This document shows positions 1-7,313 of a DNA stretch of 59,556 nucleotides, piece by piece. Under the pieces are notes generated by a model. That model was given only the letters and a program-made list of their open reading frames with translations, searched no databases and was not told where the DNA came from. This DNA is from SAR202 cluster bacterium bin22 (lineage in GTDB: Bacteria > Chloroflexota > Dehalococcoidia > Lucifugimonadales > UBA3495), in assembly GCA_002238505.1 (NCBI GenBank), contig MPMM01000021.1, positions 1 through 59,556 of the forward strand, read 5' to 3'. Numbering within the stretch: position 1 is the first letter of the stretch; every line of letters begins with the position of its first letter. Position numbers and translations under genes: made by a program.

Positions 1-584
1 AAGCTGAGGACGTCATTACCCGTTGGGACCAGGTCCGCCCCGGCTGGCCTTCCGACGAGATGGAAATGTACGCCCCCGGCGTGGACTCCGGCACCTTCGA
101 CTACTTCACCGAGACCATCGGTGGCGAATCGGGCGCTTCACGGGGAGACTTCACCGCCAGTGAGGACGATAACCTGATCATCCAGGGCGTCTCCGGCGGC
201 AAGAACGGTGTCGGCTACCTGGGCTATTCCTACTACGTGGAGAATGCCGGGAAGCTGAACGCCGTGGAGATTGACGGTGGCGCTGGCTGCATCGCCCCCA
301 CTGATGTAGCGATCAACAACGGCACCTACGCCCCCTTGTCCCGCCCCCTGTTCATCTACGTGCGGAAGGATGCGGCCGGCACCCCCCACATCGCCGAGTT
401 CGTGCGCTACTTCCTGGGCAAGGAAGGCCAGGCCCTGGCGGCGGAAGTCGGTTACATACCCTACCCCCAGCCGGTCTATGACCTGGCCCTGGCCAAGTTC
501 GAGAACGGCACTACCGGTACCGCCTTCGGCGGCGAGAATCCCATGCACGGGCCGGTGGAAGAGGTGCTGGCCAACTCCCAGTAA
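1..584 (+). CDS. pstS: Phosphate ABC transporter substrate-binding protein, 3' part
   Basis: Binds phosphate outside the membrane for the PstCAB transporter. The reading frame is open from base 3, so the 5' part and signal peptide lie outside the window. The visible 193 residues carry the family pattern: RWDQVRPGWPSDE, then GVDSGTFDYFTE (the SGT loop contacts phosphate in PstS), then VSGGKNGVGYLGY, and a C-terminal stretch with FVRYFLGKEGQ before the closing helices. The ATG at 60 is internal to the family alignment and is not a start. A strong hairpin terminator follows, so this is probably the last gene of its transcript, or pstS is expressed apart from pstCAB. The rest of the pst operon is not in the window. 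Confidence 0.9.
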   Translation, partial: AEDVITRWDQVRPGWPSDEMEMYAPGVDSGTFDYFTETIGGESGASRGDFTASEDDNLIIQGVSGGKNGVGYLGYSYYVENAGKLNAVEIDGGAGCIAPTDVAINNGTYAPLSRPLFIYVRKDAAGTPHIAEFVRYFLGKEGQALAAEVGYIPYPQPVYDLALAKFENGTTGTAFGGENPMHGPVEEVLANSQ

Positions 585-655
585 TCCGAAACCAGCAGCA
601 ACGACGGCCCGGCTCTCTCTATCCCCAAAAGCCGGCCGTCACCAAACCAGTGGGG

Positions 656-686
656 AACGGAGGCGGTTATTGGTACCGCCTCCGTT
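656..686 (+). terminator. Intrinsic terminator after pstS
   Basis: A perfect 12-bp stem, AACGGAGGCGGT paired with ACCGCCTCCGTT, has a 7-nt loop and is followed by CTTTCTCTT. Confidence 0.8.
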
Positions 687-734
687 CTTTCTCTTCGTCG
701 TGCTCCTTTTGTCTCTTCGCGGGCAAAATGATAA

Positions 735-756
735 GGCCCCGGAAATTTCCGGGGCC
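735..756 (-). terminator. Terminator at the end of cassette A
   Basis: Self-complementary GGCCCCGGAAATTTCCGGGGCC, 36 nt past the NHL gene stop. Read on the minus strand it is followed by TTATCATTTTG, on the plus strand by CCTTCTTTG, so it may work in both directions. Confidence 0.65.
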
Positions 757-792
757 CCTTCTTTGATCTGCCGTTGGGTCCGGGTATAAGTC

Positions 793-1830
793 TTAAAGCT
801 GGCCGCCGCCGAAGATGGCGTGCTGCTTGTGGTAAACCTGCAATCGCTGGCGTGGGCATTCCAGCACGTAAATGCGGCCCTCGTCGTCCACCTCTACGGA
901 AATGGGTCCGTGGAACAGCTTCTCCCGCTCGTGCAGGTTGTGGGCCATTTCCCGGCCCTTGACTATGGTGGCGTCCAGCATAACCCGCTGCCGTCCCCAG
1001 GTGGACAGGGTGGCCTCGCCCAGCAGCTTGGTCATGAAGTTGCCCTCGGCGTCGAATATCTGCAGCCGGTCGTTCTTGAAGTCGGCCACGTAAATGATGC
1101 CTTCCTTGTCCACCGCCACCTTGGTGGGGCGGTTTAGCTGGCCGTCGCCGTCGCCGGATGAGCCAAATTTCATCAGGAACTGGCCATCGGCGGTGAACTT
1201 CTGGATGCGGTTGTTCCGCCAGTCCGCGATCCAGACGTTGCCCTCGTGGTCAATCTCGACGCCCCAGGGGAACTTGAACTGGCCGTCGCCGTTGCCCTCG
1301 CTGCCCCACTGGAACTTGAACTGGCCCTCGCCGGTATAGACCTGCACCCGGTGGTTGTAGCTGTCCACCAGGTAAACATCGTCGTTGGCATGGCAGGCCA
1401 GGCCGGAGGGTTTGTTGAACTCGCCTTCGCCGCTGCCCTGCTTGCCCCATGTGCCGGTGCATTCCCCTTCCTTGTTGAAGACGGTGATGCGCTGCAGCCA
1501 TTCGTCGGCCACGTAGGTGTTGCCCTGGCTGTCCACGGTCAGGGCCGTGGGCCACATGAAGGTGCCGGCCGGGGCGTTCTCGTCGGCTTCTTCCGGGGGA
1601 ATCTTCTGCCCGAACTCCTGAATCAGCTCTTCGTCCACGGAGAACACCGTCACCCGCTTGCAGGGGAAGAAGGCGGGAGTTTCCGAGCCGCGGCTGATGA
1701 CGGACAACTGGTTCTTGCCGCTGACCACGATGTCCACAGGATAGAAGAAACCGGAACCGCTGCGGTTTTCCTGTCGCCCGATGGTATGGCTGTACTCGAA
1801 GGTTATGGGCGCAATCTGGGTAGTAACCAT
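793..1830 (-). CDS. NHL-repeat beta-propeller protein, cassette A
   Basis: A 345-residue protein made almost entirely of NHL repeats, with units of the form G.GDGQF..P.G..VD..G..YVAD..N.RIQ.F....F...G. At least five are clear between residues about 80 and 260. This predicts a six-bladed propeller used as a binding scaffold. There is no signal peptide or membrane segment, so it is probably cytoplasmic. It is the third gene of a DUF1800-DUF1501-NHL cassette and aligns end to end with the NHL proteins at 9454-10500 and 57102-58130. The start is ATG at 1830 with GAGGAAAG upstream; the N-terminal SHTIGR motif is shared with copy C. A hairpin separates it from the DUF1501 gene. Ligand and partner are unknown. 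Confidence 0.88.
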   Translation of the reverse strand: MVTTQIAPITFEYSHTIGRQENRSGSGFFYPVDIVVSGKNQLSVISRGSETPAFFPCKRVTVFSVDEELIQEFGQKIPPEEADENAPAGTFMWPTALTVDSQGNTYVADEWLQRITVFNKEGECTGTWGKQGSGEGEFNKPSGLACHANDDVYLVDSYNHRVQVYTGEGQFKFQWGSEGNGDGQFKFPWGVEIDHEGNVWIADWRNNRIQKFTADGQFLMKFGSSGDGDGQLNRPTKVAVDKEGIIYVADFKNDRLQIFDAEGNFMTKLLGEATLSTWGRQRVMLDATIVKGREMAHNLHEREKLFHGPISVEVDDEGRIYVLECPRQRLQVYHKQHAIFGGGQL

Positions 1831-1905
1831 CTTTCCTCGCTGTTTGCTTCTTTGAGTCTCTTATCCGTTGACGCCAACCCGGTTTCCAACGCATCCCCCC
1901 GTTCT

Positions 1906-1930
1906 GTAGGGGCGGGTTTGAAACCCGTAC
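1906..1930. repeat. R3 palindromic repeat (GGTTTGAAACC core)
   Basis: GTAGGGGCGGGTTTG followed by AAACCCGTAC: the constant R3 left arm, a TTTGAAA core and a degraded right arm. It lies between the DUF1501 and NHL genes of cassette A. Related copies are at 9326, 22810, 22946, 25481 and 58253. Confidence 0.65.
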
Positions 1931-1988
1931 CTTTGCTGATGAGACACCAGCAGGAAGCGGGAGCGTTTGAATTGCCGCCGAATAAGGT

Positions 1989-2019
1989 AAAGGCTGGCAA
2001 CTCTGAGCTGCCAGCCTTT
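1989..2019 (-). terminator. Hairpin between DUF1501 and NHL genes, cassette A
   Basis: An 11-bp stem, AAAGGCTGGCA with TGCCAGCCTTT, and a 9-nt loop, 19 nt past the DUF1501 stop. On the minus strand it is followed by ACCTTATTC. It could end most transcripts before the NHL gene or stabilise the upstream mRNA. Confidence 0.6.
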
Positions 2020-2037
2020 GTCGCTGATTCCCGGTTG

Positions 2038-3174
2038 TTACTTGATGAAGTCGAACTTTTCGAAGTTGCCGTTGAGGATCGGCTGGGCGTCCAGGCCCAT
2101 CCAGTCTTCCAGCAACGTGGCGTAGGTGCTGCGGAAGTCGTTGTTCCACCGCAGGTCGCCCTCGTCCAGCTTGTCCGGCTCCAGGGACGGGTACTCGCCG
2201 TACAGGCCGCCCTTAACCGCGTCGCCGATTACGAAGGCCACGCCGCCCGAACCGTGGTCGGTGCCGGAGCCGTTTTCCTTGACCCGGCGGCCGAACTCGG
2301 TGAAGACGACCATAACCACTTCCTCGTTGGCGTTGTGCTCAACCAGGTCCTGGTAGAAATCGCCGATGGCGGAGGTGACATCGCCCCACAGCCTGGGCAG
2401 GGTGATGTGCTGGTTGGCGTGGGTGTCGAAGGTGCCGGGGTTCACTCCGGTGTACAGCACCCTGGTGCCGAAGCCGGCCGTGTGGACCTGGGCGATGTTC
2501 TTCAGCCACTGGGCGAAGGGGCTTCCGCCGTACTCAATGCTGGAGGAATACATGTCCGGAGCGGTCTTGAGGATGTCGGCGCCCTTCAGCGCGTCCAGAC
2601 CGGTCTGGGACAGGTAGTCGTTGACCGCGCCGGAGCCGATCATGGGGGAGTACATGCGTCCGAAGATGTCCAGGGCGTCCATGCGCTCTTCTTCGCCGTC
2701 AATGCCCGTCAGCACGCCGTAGCTGGCCAGGTCGCCCACGGAGGCCACGGACACGCCAGGGGCGGCCAGGGCCCGGGGAAGACCGCGGCCGAAGTTAACG
2801 GCGGTCAGGATGTTTTCCTTGTTGGGGTCAATGTCCCGGATGGCCTTGCCCAGCCAGCCGTCGGTTACCATCTTGTCGGGCTCGGCGGTGTGCCAGATGT
2901 CCAGGGAGCGGAAGTGGGACCGGATGGGGTTGGGGTAGCCGATGCCCTGCATTACGGCAACCTTGCCCTGGTCATAGAGTTCCTTGATGGGACCCATGCC
3001 GGGGTTGAATCCCACGTAGTCGTCAACGGCGTGGACATCGTCTGCCGAAAGGCGCAGCACGTCGCGATAGTCCTGGTAGTGGGGATCGCCATAGGGTACA
3101 AAGGTATTCAGCGCGTCATAGGCGCCGGTCATCTGAAGTATTACCAGTACCGGATCTTTCTTGGTGGAGGTCAT
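2038..3174 (-). CDS. DUF1501 family protein, cassette A
   Basis: 378 residues of the DUF1501 family, which is related to the alkaline phosphatase/sulfatase fold; its reaction is unknown. Conserved blocks are visible: FVPYGDPHY near the start, GYPNPIRSHFRSLDIWHT, and EFGRRVKENGSGTDHGSGG, whose Asp-His pair resembles a metal site. Many DUF1501 proteins begin with a Tat signal, but this one starts directly at MTSTKKDPVLVILQ. The motif GGND found at residues about 17-20 in copies B and C reads GAYD here. It lies downstream of the DUF1800 gene, 67 nt away, and starts at ATG 3174 behind GGAGAAGAAG. It is closer to copy C than to copy B. Confidence 0.88.
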   Translation of the reverse strand: MTSTKKDPVLVILQMTGAYDALNTFVPYGDPHYQDYRDVLRLSADDVHAVDDYVGFNPGMGPIKELYDQGKVAVMQGIGYPNPIRSHFRSLDIWHTAEPDKMVTDGWLGKAIRDIDPNKENILTAVNFGRGLPRALAAPGVSVASVGDLASYGVLTGIDGEEERMDALDIFGRMYSPMIGSGAVNDYLSQTGLDALKGADILKTAPDMYSSSIEYGGSPFAQWLKNIAQVHTAGFGTRVLYTGVNPGTFDTHANQHITLPRLWGDVTSAIGDFYQDLVEHNANEEVVMVVFTEFGRRVKENGSGTDHGSGGVAFVIGDAVKGGLYGEYPSLEPDKLDEGDLRWNNDFRSTYATLLEDWMGLDAQPILNGNFEKFDFIK

Positions 3175-3241
3175 CTTCTTCTCCTTGATGGATTACGATT
3201 CGGGTTCCTTTACCGAAGGGTCGGGCCAACCGAAAGTCCGG

Positions 3242-4735
3242 TTAGGCGTAGAGATATTCCTTGGTTGCCACAATCATCTGCAGCATCTGGGTCACCTGGC
3301 CCGGAAATTCCTTGTTGCCGGTGGGCAGGTCGCCGCTCTTTTCGGCATGCTTGATCAGCATGTCTCGGGTCTCCGGTTCCAGTTCGTAGCAGCCCAGCAA
3401 CCTCAGGCACCCATCCACCAGGTTCTCCGGTGAAATGACTGGGCCTTCAGCCTGGAGCTTCCCGACCAGTTCCTGGACACCGGGCTGGTTCAGGTCGCTA
3501 AGATAGTCGGCGATGAAGTTGATCCGCCGCACCAGGGTGCCGCCGTCAATCCACTCCTTGCCGGTGTGCCACCCCTCCACGCTGGGGGGATTCAGAATTT
3601 CCTGGCCCATGTGCTTCATTTCGTCGAATATCATCTCGAAGCCGGGCTTGGGGGTGGTCCAGTCACCCACCAGGCGAATGGTGCCGACTATCGATTCTAT
3701 GGGGCCCTTAATCCGCTGGAAGCGGGCGTTCTTGAAAGCGTCGGAGTTGAACAGGGCCCGAAGCATGGCCTTGATGTCGTATCCGGAGCTGTAGTAAACG
3801 TCCTCCAGCATCTGTATGGTTTCCATGTCCCGCGGCGGCGTCTCCATCCAGGAGGGAACCCCGGCTTCGTCGGCCACAAAGTAACTGTACATATGGCGGG
3901 GGGGGGAGGGGGAGCGCGGCGGGCGGTTCTCCTCCTCCAGGGGGGAACCCCGGGTTGCTCCGCCCAAAAAGTAACTGTACATATGGCGGGAGATGAAGCG
4001 AGCCGTAGCCGGCTGCTTCACGATAATGTCAATGACATCCTCGCCATCGAAGTTGCCCGTCTCGCCCAGGAAGGTCTTCACTCCCTCGTCATGGTCCGCC
4101 GGGTTATACACGAACTGGGAAGGATAGCGGCCGTAGGGCTGACCGGGGATATTGTTGCCAATGGTCCAGCCGGTAAAGGCCCGGGCGCATTCCTTGACGT
4201 CGTCTTCGGTGTAATTGAACTGGCCGTCCATGCCCACGCCCATGGAGAAGAGCTCCAGCAGTTCACGGCCGTAGTTCTCGTTGATGTTGTCCTTGTGGCT
4301 GAGACAGTTGTCCAGAAAGTAGATCATGGCCGGGTCTCTGGAGATTTCGACCAGCAGTTCCCGGAAATTGCCCATGCCATTGGCCCGCAGCATATCCAGC
4401 TCGGCCTGGGAGGTGATGTAGCTCTGGGTCTTGCTGTCGGCCGTACAGAGAATGCCGTGCCAGAACAGCACCATCTTTTCTTCCAACTGGTTCCTGGAGT
4501 TGATCATCCGCCACATGACGTATTCGGGTACGCAGCGAACGAAGTGGTTCCATTCAAGGAAACTGCGCTCGGCCAGGTCCAGTTCCATACCATGAGACTC
4601 GTCGGTAGGATTCAGCAATTCCTCTACCGTAGCCTCGTACCCTTTGGCAGCGCGCTCGACTATTTCGTCATACTGAGCGCCGAACCCGGCTCGCCGCATC
4701 AGGTGAGCCATCAAGGCAATATCGTTATCGGCCAT
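3242..4735 (-). CDS. DUF1800 family protein, cassette A, with internal 30-residue duplication
   Basis: A 497-residue DUF1800 protein of unknown biochemical role; DUF1800 genes commonly sit beside DUF1501 genes. Motifs in order: ALMAHLMRRAGFGA at the N-terminus, LFWHGI, YFLDNCLSHKDNINENYGRELLELFSMG, ECARAFTGWTI, DHDEGVKTFLGETGNF and NPPSVEGWHTG near the end. No signal peptide. Residues about 249-278 are extra: RHMYSYF occurs twice, exactly 90 bp apart, and the second block is a G-rich blurred copy. Without it the protein is 467 residues, the same length as copy C. ATG 4735 has GAGGAGG upstream and a TTGATT-17-TATTAT promoter about 50 nt upstream of it. Confidence 0.88.
   Translation of the reverse strand: MADNDIALMAHLMRRAGFGAQYDEIVERAAKGYEATVEELLNPTDESHGMELDLAERSFLEWNHFVRCVPEYVMWRMINSRNQLEEKMVLFWHGILCTADSKTQSYITSQAELDMLRANGMGNFRELLVEISRDPAMIYFLDNCLSHKDNINENYGRELLELFSMGVGMDGQFNYTEDDVKECARAFTGWTIGNNIPGQPYGRYPSQFVYNPADHDEGVKTFLGETGNFDGEDVIDIIVKQPATARFISRHMYSYFLGGATRGSPLEEENRPPRSPSPPRHMYSYFVADEAGVPSWMETPPRDMETIQMLEDVYYSSGYDIKAMLRALFNSDAFKNARFQRIKGPIESIVGTIRLVGDWTTPKPGFEMIFDEMKHMGQEILNPPSVEGWHTGKEWIDGGTLVRRINFIADYLSDLNQPGVQELVGKLQAEGPVISPENLVDGCLRLLGCYELEPETRDMLIKHAEKSGDLPTGNKEFPGQVTQMLQMIVATKEYLYA
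3878..3990. repeat. 90-bp imperfect tandem duplication inside the DUF1800 gene
   Basis: The 23-bp end AAAGTAACTG...GGCGGG is identical at 3878-3900 and 3968-3990. The intervening 3901-3967 resembles 3833-3877 but with many changes to G or C. It is in frame and absent from both paralogues. It may be a misassembled low-quality read rather than biology. Confidence 0.7.
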
Positions 4736-4780
4736 CCGTACTCCTCCTCAACCAAGTTTGAGGCAAACATAGCTGGGCAA

Positions 4781-4809
4781 ATAATAGCATTATCGTTGCA
4801 TGCAATCAA
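4781..4809 (-). promoter_or_regulatory. Sigma70-type promoter of cassette A
   Basis: On the minus strand TTGATT (4804-4809), 17 nt, TATTAT (4781-4786). It lies 46 nt from the DUF1800 start. Confidence 0.6.
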
Positions 4810-4911
4810 GTTTGGTGCATAGAATCCGGAAAGCTTTTCGGGAAACTGAGTCTTTGGTCCTGTGCGACCAATGTGAACCCAGAACAGTCTTGATTCAAAT
4901 AATGGGTTCCA

Positions 4912-5298
4912 TCACCCACCCATTGCGGCGATTCTGCGAACAACCCAGGTAATGTATGCCTTACGCGTCATGCCTCTGCGTCTAGCCTCGGTAGATATAA
5001 ACTCTGCTACTTCTTCATCCAGGGTCAGACCAGCCCGTACACTCTTTCCGGAAGTGCGAATCAATGGTATCGACACCAATTGATTCCCCGGTGGTGTCTT
5101 TACAAACTGGAGAGGACTGGCGTCCACCAATTCATCCCCGTCTCTTTCGGTTTCGACAGCATAATCCCTAAGAGCTGCTTCGGCGTTAATCAGTGCTTCA
5201 TCTATGGTGGATCCCATAGCTACTACACCTGGAATGTCGGGAAAGACCACGCCAAAGGCCCCATCTTCACCGTCAATTAAAGCTGGATAACGTACCAA
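4912..5298 (-). CDS. hicB: HicB-family antitoxin
   Basis: The antitoxin of a type II HicAB module, which neutralises HicA and represses the operon. The N-terminal half (RYPALIDGEDGAFGVVFPDIPGV) is the partly degenerate RNase H-like HicB fold. The C-terminal GLTLDEEVAEFISTEARRRGMTRKAYI is a ribbon-helix-helix DNA-binding segment. 128 residues, normal for the long HicB form. The start is TTG at 5298 with a strong AGGAGGGAG that overlaps the stop of hicA; the genes are 9 nt apart, so translation is probably coupled. Confidence 0.88.
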   Translation of the reverse strand: MVRYPALIDGEDGAFGVVFPDIPGVVAMGSTIDEALINAEAALRDYAVETERDGDELVDASPLQFVKTPPGNQLVSIPLIRTSGKSVRAGLTLDEEVAEFISTEARRRGMTRKAYITWVVRRIAAMGG

Positions 5299-5307
5299 GA
5301 CTCCCTC

Positions 5308-5496
5308 CTAATCCGTCCAGCCCGCCTTCTTGGCTATAGAGGCTGCTACGCCAGTTGAAAGTGTTCGGTGTCGAGGCAAGGTAACAATGCCACGGACGCA
5401 CGGATGTCGATAAATATCGTGATCGGAGCCATATCGGTCTAAGTACCATCCATCGCGTTCTAACCGTCTCCTTACCCTTCGCCTGTTGGTTTCCAT
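5308..5496 (-). CDS. hicA: HicA-family mRNA interferase toxin
   Basis: A 62-residue dsRBD-like toxin that cleaves mRNA during translation arrest. The family pattern is complete: LERDGWYLDRYGSDHDIYRHP, where the His after GSD is the likely catalytic histidine (GSHH in many homologues), then VTLPRHRTLSTGVAASIAKKAGW. It is first in the pair, before hicB. The upstream -10 box ends only 6 nt before the ATG and no ribosome binding site is visible, so the message may be leaderless. Confidence 0.87.
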   Translation of the reverse strand: METNRRRVRRRLERDGWYLDRYGSDHDIYRHPCVRGIVTLPRHRTLSTGVAASIAKKAGWTD

Positions 5497-5502
5497 CAGG
5501 TG

Positions 5503-5531
5503 TATATATTAGCACGTAAAGCGCTTGTTAA
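5503..5531 (-). promoter_or_regulatory. hicAB promoter, possibly leaderless
   Basis: On the minus strand TTAACA (5526-5531), 17 nt, TATATA (5503-5508). The spacer contains AGCGCT, a possible part of a HicB operator. Confidence 0.5.
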
Positions 5532-5562
5532 GTCAGGCAAGACCACCAGGAACGATTTCGAA

Positions 5563-5591
5563 TTGGAATGCCCCCCGTTTGGTGCTAGAAT
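5563..5591 (+). promoter_or_regulatory. Promoter of the monooxygenase-cupin-hydrolase set
   Basis: TTGGAA (5563-5568), 17 nt, TAGAAT (5586-5591), 30 nt before the ATG at 5622. Confidence 0.55.
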
Positions 5592-5621
5592 CTCATCAAA
5601 ATCGCTCGGAAGGAGATAGCT

Positions 5622-6788
5622 ATGACGGCCCTTACCGACAACATGACCTTCGGAATCTTTCTGGCCCCCTTCCACCGGGTGGGAGAAAACCCCACCCTGG
5701 CCCTCGAACGGGACCTGGAACTGCTGGAATGGCTTGATGCCCTGGGCTACGACGAGGCCTGGATCGGCGAGCACCACAGCGGCGGCTGGGAGACCATCGC
5801 TTCTCCGGAAGTGTTTATCGCCACTGCCGCCGGCCGCACCAGCCGCCTCCGCCTGGGCACCGGCGTGGTCAGTCTCCCCTACCACAACCCCTACATGGTG
5901 GCCAACCGCATGGTGCTCCTGGACCACCTGACCCGCGGGCGCGTCATGCTGGGCGTGGGTCCCGGCTCCCTGGCCTCCGACGCCTACATGTTCTGCATCG
6001 ACCCGGAACGCCAGCGGGAAATGATGGACGAATCCCTGGGCGTCATCATGAAGCTGTTTGAGGGCCAGGAACCGGTAACCTGCGAGACCGACTGGTTCCA
6101 GCTGAGGGAGGCCTCCCTGCAGTTGCGTCCCTTCCAGAAGCCCAGCCTGCCCGTGGCCGTAGCTTCCGTGCAGTCACCAGCCGGAGTATTTGTGGCCGGC
6201 AAGCACGGCGCCGACGTCCTCTCCCTCAGCGTCCCCCGCTCCATGATTCGGCAGACCTCCCTCAAGGACCAGTGGGACATCGCCGAGGAATCGGCCCGCG
6301 AACACGGCAAGGAAGTTCGCCGCAGCGGATGGCGTCTGTCGGTGCCCGTTCACCTGGCAGCAACCCGCGAGGAAGCCTTTGAGCAGGTCCGCGTGGGCGC
6401 CGGACGGGTAGTAACCGAGTACACCGGCGGCACCAACGGCCACCCTACTCCCGACGTCCCCCAGGACGAAATCGTGGACTACATGGTGGACGCGGGTCAG
6501 TGGATCGTCGGCACTCCCGACGACGCCATCGCCAGCATCGAACGCTTCCAGGAATCCAGCGGCGGCTTCGGCGGCCTGCTGGTACGCGCCGAGGACTGGA
6601 CCACCCGCGAAAACCTGTTCCACAGCTACGAGCTTTTCGCCCGCTACGTCATGCCCCGCTTCCAGGGCAGCCTGGCTGGCATCGAGGAATCCAACACCCG
6701 CTTCTCCGCCATGCGCGAGTCCCTGCAGGGCAACCGCCGCGCCGGACTGCAAAGGGCCACCGATACCTACCTGGCCAGGACGCGGTAG
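5622..6788 (+). CDS. LLM-class flavin-dependent oxidoreductase
   Basis: 388 residues with the bacterial-luciferase TIM-barrel fold, expected to use reduced FMN and oxygen to oxidise a small organic substrate. Family blocks: FGIFLAPFH at the first strand, YDEAWIGEHHSGGW (active-site His pair), RLRLGTGVVSLPYHNPYMVANRMVLLDHLTRGRVMLGVGPGSL, and GTPDDAIASIERF near the end. ATG 5622 follows GGAAGGAGA. It is first of three co-directional genes with a cupin and an alpha/beta hydrolase, which suggests a small oxidative catabolic unit. The substrate cannot be told from sequence. Related to but clearly different from the protein at 31135-32205. Confidence 0.88.
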   Translation: MTALTDNMTFGIFLAPFHRVGENPTLALERDLELLEWLDALGYDEAWIGEHHSGGWETIASPEVFIATAAGRTSRLRLGTGVVSLPYHNPYMVANRMVLLDHLTRGRVMLGVGPGSLASDAYMFCIDPERQREMMDESLGVIMKLFEGQEPVTCETDWFQLREASLQLRPFQKPSLPVAVASVQSPAGVFVAGKHGADVLSLSVPRSMIRQTSLKDQWDIAEESAREHGKEVRRSGWRLSVPVHLAATREEAFEQVRVGAGRVVTEYTGGTNGHPTPDVPQDEIVDYMVDAGQWIVGTPDDAIASIERFQESSGGFGGLLVRAEDWTTRENLFHSYELFARYVMPRFQGSLAGIEESNTRFSAMRESLQGNRRAGLQRATDTYLARTR

Positions 6789-6828
6789 CTTTCCACATCA
6801 ACAGCAACAAATTAACGGAGGTTTACCC

Positions 6829-7167
6829 ATGAAATTCATCCGACTGTACACCGGCGACGACGGCCACACCCACATCGAGGAACTGGACTGGGAGTCCCGC
6901 CCCGACTATACCGACCTGCATAGCGCCAAGGGCGTCGTCTTCCGCGCCGCCGAAGTGGGCCGGTTCAGCGACTGGCACGTCGCTCCCCGCCGCCAGTATG
7001 TGATTACCCTGGCCGGCGAGGGCGAAATCGGCCTGCGCGACGGCACCAAGTACCGCCTCGGCCCCGGCGACGTCAACCTGGCCGAGGACACCACCGGCGA
7101 CGGCCACACCACCGCCGTGGTCAGCGACACCCCCCGCGTAACGGTAACCATCCACCTGGAGGACTAA
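6829..7167 (+). CDS. Small cupin-fold protein
   Basis: 112 residues, matching a single cupin barrel. SDWHVAPRRQYVITLAGEGEIGLRDG gives the first cupin box with one His and a PRRQ stretch, and RLGPGDVNLAEDTTGDGHTT gives the second, with PGD and a final His. These would place a metal ion, but not all classical ligands are present. ATG 6829 follows ACGGAGG. It lies 40 nt after the flavin monooxygenase and before the hydrolase, so it may act on the same compound or be a binding protein. Confidence 0.75.
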   Translation: MKFIRLYTGDDGHTHIEELDWESRPDYTDLHSAKGVVFRAAEVGRFSDWHVAPRRQYVITLAGEGEIGLRDGTKYRLGPGDVNLAEDTTGDGHTTAVVSDTPRVTVTIHLED

Positions 7168-7171
7168 CCGT

Positions 7172-7254
7172 AGTTTATCCACAAAGGACACGAAGCGGCA
7201 CGAGGGGATTGGAAGTCGGTTCGCGCTTCATTCGTGTCCCTTCGTGGATAAACT
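7172..7254. repeat. Inverted repeat with arms of about 23 bp
   Basis: AGTTTATCCAC-AAAGGACACGAA at 7172-7194 is nearly the reverse complement of 7231-7254. The right arm continues into two more TTCGTG..TTCGTGG units (7268-7281). The same TTCGTGGATAAAC word occurs at 23164. It lies between the cupin and hydrolase genes and would form a long hairpin in the mRNA. Confidence 0.65.
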
Positions 7255-7313
7255 CCTCCCCGACCCTTCGTGCCCTTCGTGGAATGAAAAGCTATACAAC
7301 GGAGGTCTGAAGC

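Noticed and set aside
1246-3354. 702-residue plus-strand open frame
   Set aside because: Runs antisense through two well-supported genes (NHL and DUF1501); low-complexity Val/Gly/His composition typical of high-GC antisense frames, and no start context.
3566-4822. 418-residue plus-strand open frame
   Set aside because: Antisense to the DUF1800 gene of cassette A.
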